From Diplonema japonicum (Eukaryota; Euglenozoa; Diplonemea; Diplonemida; Diplonemidae): DNA of 64,000 bases. The notes below the pieces were generated by a model, which made no database searches, was not told the DNA's origin, and saw nothing but the letters and a program-made list of their open reading frames with translations. This document shows positions 59,941-64,000 of the stretch, one piece after another (the first letter of the stretch is position 1; each line of letters opens with the position of its first letter). The translations under genes were made by a program, and so were the position numbers. The stretch lies in assembly GCA_964019335.1 (NCBI GenBank), contig OZ025694.1:124001-188000 (forward strand), written 5' to 3'.

Positions 59941-60966
59941 ATGCGCCCACCTGTAAGGGACCATCTTGTGAAGGAATGGCTGGCGCAACGGCACCCCGTC
60001 AGCACTGCAGGGATGGTATCAAATTACACGGCGTGGAAAGAAAGCGCGAGGAGCCTGAACACCGATTTAAACAACGTGCGGAAGCAAAACAAATCTGTCG
60101 GAGAAGAGACCGCAAGACACGCGCTGAAGGTCTTCGGGTGCCAGGGACACAGCAGAGACGCCAAAAAAATGTTCAACCTCGTCAAAAACCACAACACCGA
60201 GGACTACAGAATGCTCTTAACCAGCATAGTTAAAGGTGGTTTAACTACCCAAGGCGGGGACGAGACAGAGGTCAAACAAATCTTTGACGAGATGAACAGT
60301 AAAAACGTAAAACCAGACACAGGATGCTACCGCCTACTAGCCAGACACCTAGGAAGGAACGGAGCTGACCAAGAAGTTGTGAAACAGGTCACCACCGCCA
60401 TGGAAAACGATGGCGTTCCACCAGACGTGTGGACAATGAACGAAATTGTAAACTACGAGAAAAACGTCGCGTCGGCTCTGCGAACTTTAAAAAATTTCGA
60501 GCTTAGATACAATGTCCATCCGAACAGTGCGACGCTCTGCGCGTTGCTACGTGTGTGCAAGGGCTCCAACGACATCCGATCTGCAAGAAAGCTTATGAAG
60601 CAGCTTCCGCACAAAGATACTGAAGTCTGGAACTCTTATCTTCGAGTTCTAAACACCCCGGCAACTCACCGCCTCCTTCTGGAGGCCTTCGAGAAGACCC
60701 CGCTTCCAAACGCGGGATCTTACGCAATAGTTATATCATCCTGCGGGCACACACACAACGAAGAGCTTGCTGAAAAATATTTTTCTCGAATGGTCGACAA
60801 GGGTTTCCTCAAGGGTAAGGGCTCTATCGGGTCCATGATGGAGGTCTACGCTGCGACACGAAACAAAGAAAAAGCCGAAAAACTAATGGCGTGGAGCGTT
60901 GACGCAGGGATCCCCCCCTCGGCCGCCACGCAAGGGTTGTACACCATTGCAACCTCCGGGGAATGA
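59941..60966 (+). CDS. Pentatricopeptide repeat (PPR) protein
   Basis: 341 residues built of 35-residue helical-pair repeats. Clear units include ETARHALKVFGCQGHSRDAKK, EVKQIFDEMNSKNVKPDTGCY, VVKQVTTAMENDGVPPDVWTM, ARKLMKQLPHKDTEVWNSYL, and AEKYFSRMVDKGFLKGK. The Y-x-x-L and G-x-x-P-D positions are typical. PPR proteins bind single-stranded RNA, almost always in mitochondria or plastids, and in euglenozoans they are abundant in mitochondrial RNA metabolism. The N-terminus (MRPPVRDHLVKEWLAQRH) is basic and could be a mitochondrial presequence. The ATG at 59941 follows CTCACC; the open frame extends upstream only through low-complexity sequence. Confidence 0.8.
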   Translation: MRPPVRDHLVKEWLAQRHPVSTAGMVSNYTAWKESARSLNTDLNNVRKQNKSVGEETARHALKVFGCQGHSRDAKKMFNLVKNHNTEDYRMLLTSIVKGGLTTQGGDETEVKQIFDEMNSKNVKPDTGCYRLLARHLGRNGADQEVVKQVTTAMENDGVPPDVWTMNEIVNYEKNVASALRTLKNFELRYNVHPNSATLCALLRVCKGSNDIRSARKLMKQLPHKDTEVWNSYLRVLNTPATHRLLLEAFEKTPLPNAGSYAIVISSCGHTHNEELAEKYFSRMVDKGFLKGKGSIGSMMEVYAATRNKEKAEKLMAWSVDAGIPPSAATQGLYTIATSGE

Positions 60967-61005
60967 TCTTTTTTTTTTTTTTCTTTTATGAGAAATTCTA
61001 CTCCC

Positions 61006-61007
61006 AG
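61006..61007 (+). promoter_or_regulatory. Candidate acceptor AG
   Basis: T tract then TTCTACTCCCAG, 3 nt before the ATG of the small membrane protein. Confidence 0.35.
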
Positions 61008-61010
61008 GGG

Positions 61011-61289
61011 ATGAATGTGACGAATACAACAGAACTCCTTGAAGCGTGCTACGAGCAACATGACGGGTACAGAAGGTCCACTGAGACTACGATCGCAGTG
61101 CTGTCGGTCTTCCTGACTGCCTCTCTGCTAGGCAACCTTGCGGTGTTCGCGGTGTACTTGTGGCGGTGGTGGGATGTCAGGGAGATGCGGACGTACGAGC
61201 CCTACAACACCGACCTTTCCAGCCCCTTATGGTGGTTCCGTGCTGGGCATAGTGGCAAGGGCGGGTCCACGCTTAGACCAATAGAATAA
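61011..61289 (+). CDS. Small single-pass membrane protein
   Basis: 92 residues with one span at about 27-49 (AVLSVFLTASLLGNLAVFAVYLW region). The N-terminal side has two sequons (NVTNTT) and a cysteine; the C-terminal side has RWWDVREMR and tryptophans. With positive charge after the span, an N-out topology is likely. I do not recognise it. It begins 44 bp after the PPR stop, right after an acceptor-like AG, and an in-frame ATG at 60963 overlapping the PPR stop is less likely. Confidence 0.55.
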   Translation: MNVTNTTELLEACYEQHDGYRRSTETTIAVLSVFLTASLLGNLAVFAVYLWRWWDVREMRTYEPYNTDLSSPLWWFRAGHSGKGGSTLRPIE

Positions 61290-61385
61290 ATTGTGTGATA
61301 ACTTTTTTTTATTTTTTGTCGAAAACTGAGAAACTACTTGACAAGAAAAAAAAAAGATTTACACGGGGGGGGGGGGGGGGAGAAA

Positions 61386-61616
61386 ATGGGGTTTATTGCC
61401 GCCCGGCAGCAACAACAGAACACAACTGCTCACAACGTTCAGAAGAGAAAGAAGCCGTCCCAAGGAGCGAACGATGGGGTGCATGGTATGTCTTACCCCT
61501 CCCCTTCATTACCATCGATAGAGTCGGTCATGCGGGCGCTGTTCAAAAAAAAAGGCAAGATAAGTAGCATGATCGGGATGAAGGTAGCAGATTCAGTAGA
61601 CATGGGTGATTTATGA
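61386..61616 (+). CDS. Small hypothetical protein
   Basis: 76 residues unspliced. A 36-nt GTATGT...CGATAG stretch (61486-61521) looks like a mini-intron, and its removal keeps the frame and shortens the product to 64. Q-rich N-terminus, basic middle, and a C-terminal helix. The ATG follows GGGGAGAAA. Family unknown. The stop codon lies inside one arm of the inverted repeat at 61608-61668. Confidence 0.4.
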   Translation: MGFIAARQQQQNTTAHNVQKRKKPSQGANDGVHGMSYPSPSLPSIESVMRALFKKKGKISSMIGMKVADSVDMGDL

Positions 61617-61668
61617 ATTGAGAAAACAGCTATTTATTAAACAAACAGTGGGCCATAATTCATAAATC
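61608..61668. repeat. 12-bp perfect inverted repeat
   Basis: GATTTATGAATT (61608-61619) and AATTCATAAATC (61657-61668) are separated by 37 bp. A hairpin here would overlap the end of the small upstream ORF; it may be a 3' UTR structure or a tiny MITE. Confidence 0.5.
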
Positions 61669-61874
61669 TTTTGTGAACTCGAGTTTGCCGGCTCGAATTT
61701 TTTTTTTTTTTGTGCGAACACCCCCATGCACACTGAAATCTTATCGAGCTTTTCTTTTACATATCCTTTTTTGTGCCGCATGACGTTTTTCAAAATAGAA
61801 AAAAAAAAAAAAAAAAACTAAAGGAAGGGAATAGGGGAGGGAGGAGGGAGAAAAAAGAGAAAAAAAAAGAAAAA

Positions 61875-64000
61875 ATGAGGCGCTCACTCCGGATATCGAA
61901 TGCAGCAGACTACGGGACGATGGCGCCCGAGGAGCCCGACGAGGAGGAAGTCGATGTTCGCGAAGTGGGACGGATGGTGAAGAGCAAAAAAACAGCTGAG
62001 TCCAATTGCCTTGACGAACTATTCATCACGTGGGTCGGTGGCCTGCTGTGGAAAGGCGTCAAAAACCACGCCATCGGAGAAGAGGACATCCCAGAACTGC
62101 CCCGAAGCCTACGCTGTGACCACCTAGGCAACGCTGCAATCGCCGCCCCTAGCAGCACGATTATCAAATTAATCACATCACTCCAATTGTGGGACCTCTT
62201 TATGTGGACCATCACGGGCATCGTGCAAGGTGTTGTCAACGCTGTGGTGAAGCCCCTTCTCCTCAAATTCCTCATCGAGGCCGCCACTGACGACAAGGAA
62301 GACAGAGTGGGCGAGGCCACCATATACCTGGGAGCGCTGTGCGCAGCACTTATCATTGAAGGTCTTACATCCACCAAGGGGCGTATGTCCTTCGCCGGCC
62401 GGTTCGCTACCGGTACCAACATCATTGTGGCTTCCCTTGTCCACTCCAAGTCACTCCGGCTCACAGGCGGCTCCGCCACCACAAAAGAACGAGCCCTCAT
62501 CGGAAACGACATGATGCGTATCTACGAAAACGCCAAGACTCTCTCCCAGTTCCCGTCGTCCGTTGCGTCCATCATTGGTGGCGCTGCCATCATCCTCTAC
62601 ACTGTGAAGCTGCCAGGTCTTGCCGGGCTTGGGATGCTTTGCCTCGTCCTCCTCGCCAACCAGCTCATGGCACGCCAAGCTGCAAAGGCAGAGAAATCAA
62701 CTCTGAATGCCGCAGACCACCGCATTCTGCTGATGACAAGGATCATCGAGGGTATCAAAGCCATCAAGCTTTCAGCGTGGGAGGTTCCCTTTACCGATGC
62801 TGTCTTCAAGGCGCGATCAGAGGAGATCGACGCTATTAAGGAATTCCGTTTGTTCTCCATGAGCGCCGTGCAGGTGGGCAGGTCCGCCCCCACCTTGGCC
62901 TCGTGCATCACCTTCGCAGTGATGTACGCCTCTGGGCAAGAGCTTGTCGTGAGTGACATCTTCGCTGCTTTCTCTGTTTTCCAATCGATGCGACTGGGCC
63001 TTATCGTCGTGCCCCACTGCATGTCCATCATCGAAACTATGAAGGTGTCTTTCGCTCGTGTGCAGGAGTACCTCGACCAGCCCGAGGCACCACCACTAGA
63101 GCCGATCCCCTCTGACTCTCAGTACGCCGTGACCGCTACTCATTGCGAGTTCTCACACTTTAGCAGCGACAAGTTTAACCTGAAACTAGGGAACTTTCTT
63201 GTGCCTAAAGGAAGCACCTACGCAATCGTAGGCCCCGTGGGGAGCGGCAAGTCGACGATGATACAGAGCATCTTGGGAGACACAGAGAAACTGCAGGGCG
63301 TGGTCATGCTTCAAGAGCACATCGGGTACGTGCCGCAGAAGAGCTTTGTGACCTGTGGGACCATCGAGGAAAACATCGTGATGGGACGTGAGATGAATGA
63401 GTCGAAGTTCCGTGACGCTGTGTTCCGCGCAGCTCTGGACGAGGACCTCAGCAGACTTCCGGACGGGAGGCACACCGAGCTTGGGGAACGTGGGGTGACA
63501 CTGTCTGGGGGGCAGCAGCAAAGGGTGTGCATAGCACGGGCCCTGTATGGCAACCCTGCACTTCTGGTGATGGACGACCCTCTTGCCGCTGTCGATGGCT
63601 TGGTGGGACGTATCATCTTCAAGCGTGTCGTGATGGAGAAGAAGTCCCACCAGTCTATTGTGATGTCCCTGAACCAGATGCAGTTCCTCACCTTCTTTGA
63701 CAACGCTGTGTGCCTCAGCGACGGCGAGGTGGTGGAGGACGGGCGCCTCACGACGCTGGCGAACGTCACCGGCGGTGCTATAGCAGCGATCCTGGAAGAG
63801 TCTGCGGGAATCAACCTCAATGAAGCGGGTGACAACAACGATGCTACTAATGACATGCCAGAAGAAGCAACGAGTAAATCTAAGACGAACGCTTTAATCC
63901 AAAAGGAAGGCAAGCAGAAAGGTTCCGTGAGCCATCGGGTCCTCATCAAATATTTCAAGAGCGTAGGCAAGGCGCCAACAATAACATGTATTTTCGTGCT
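61875..64000 (+). CDS. ABCC (MRP-type) ABC transporter, 3' end outside the window
   Basis: 708 codons are visible, open to the window edge, about half of a typical 1300-1500 residue full transporter. After an acidic N-terminus, the family entry motif GEEDIPELP (about 68) is followed by the first six-span domain (about 105-400) containing TKERALIGNDMMRIYENA. The first nucleotide-binding domain covers about 415-640: Walker A GPVGSGKST (452), Q-loop VPQKSF, signature LSGGQQQRV (542), Walker B LLVMDDPLAAVD (563). The residue after Walker B is Asp, as in the non-catalytic first site of ABCC proteins. A charged linker follows, and the second membrane domain is just starting at the edge. Likely exports anionic conjugates or drugs; substrate unknown. 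The ATG follows an A-run. Confidence 0.9.
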   Translation, partial: MRRSLRISNAADYGTMAPEEPDEEEVDVREVGRMVKSKKTAESNCLDELFITWVGGLLWKGVKNHAIGEEDIPELPRSLRCDHLGNAAIAAPSSTIIKLITSLQLWDLFMWTITGIVQGVVNAVVKPLLLKFLIEAATDDKEDRVGEATIYLGALCAALIIEGLTSTKGRMSFAGRFATGTNIIVASLVHSKSLRLTGGSATTKERALIGNDMMRIYENAKTLSQFPSSVASIIGGAAIILYTVKLPGLAGLGMLCLVLLANQLMARQAAKAEKSTLNAADHRILLMTRIIEGIKAIKLSAWEVPFTDAVFKARSEEIDAIKEFRLFSMSAVQVGRSAPTLASCITFAVMYASGQELVVSDIFAAFSVFQSMRLGLIVVPHCMSIIETMKVSFARVQEYLDQPEAPPLEPIPSDSQYAVTATHCEFSHFSSDKFNLKLGNFLVPKGSTYAIVGPVGSGKSTMIQSILGDTEKLQGVVMLQEHIGYVPQKSFVTCGTIEENIVMGREMNESKFRDAVFRAALDEDLSRLPDGRHTELGERGVTLSGGQQQRVCIARALYGNPALLVMDDPLAAVDGLVGRIIFKRVVMEKKSHQSIVMSLNQMQFLTFFDNAVCLSDGEVVEDGRLTTLANVTGGAIAAILEESAGINLNEAGDNNDATNDMPEEATSKSKTNALIQKEGKQKGSVSHRVLIKYFKSVGKAPTITCIFV

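Overview
The window looks like nuclear DNA of a unicellular eukaryote. Genes have short GT-AG introns (37-176 nt), intergenic DNA is crowded with poly-T, poly-A, poly-C and poly-G runs, and codons are GC-rich. All supported genes lie on the + strand for 64 kb. Many are preceded by a pyrimidine tract ending in AG and then a short A-rich leader running into the ATG. One-way gene arrays with such signals, plus a cathepsin L-like protease resembling the trypanosomatid type, suggest a euglenozoan (a diplonemid is my best guess) with trans-splicing. This placement is inference; no spliced-leader gene or rRNA is in view.

Layout. 0.2-11.7 kb: two inositol-polyphosphate 5-phosphatase genes sharing an almost identical 2.3 kb segment. 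In the second, that segment is joined through the same intron donor to a 1757-residue, tryptophan-rich repeat protein. 12.6-20.9 kb: a membrane receptor-like kinase, a twin-CX9C protein, a METTL2/6/8-type tRNA m3C methyltransferase, an unknown conserved-looking protein and a CCCH finger protein. 21.8-24.7 kb: an ABCA-like membrane protein whose nucleotide-binding domains are eroded or absent. 24.7-30.2 kb: a gene-poor block with tandem palindromic units, small inverted-repeat elements and hairpin-forming dispersed repeats. 30.3-35.5 kb: two apparently identical mitochondrial BAX-inhibitor-1-like genes flanking a complete pogo/Tc1-mariner-type DNA transposon with decayed transposase. 36.0-48.2 kb: a synapsin-like ATP-grasp protein, a two-pass membrane protein with a degenerate class III cyclase domain, an ApaG-domain protein, a lipid-anchored cyclic-nucleotide-binding protein, a P2X-like channel and several unknowns. 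49.6-59.3 kb: a PB1-WD40 family (two intact genes and one frameshifted pseudogene) with two palindromic elements and a papain-family protease in between. 59.9-64.0 kb: a PPR protein, two small proteins and an ABCC transporter running off the edge.

There are no bacterial-type operons. Thematically, the genes lean to membrane signalling (phosphoinositide phosphatase, receptor kinase, P2X, cyclase-like and cNMP-binding proteins) and mitochondrial function (BI-1-like pair, CHCH, PPR). Tandem and near duplication shape the region: coding sequences of duplicates are near-identical while their introns and flanks differ. A purine-to-pyrimidine drift in third codon positions from 5' to 3' is visible by eye in several genes.
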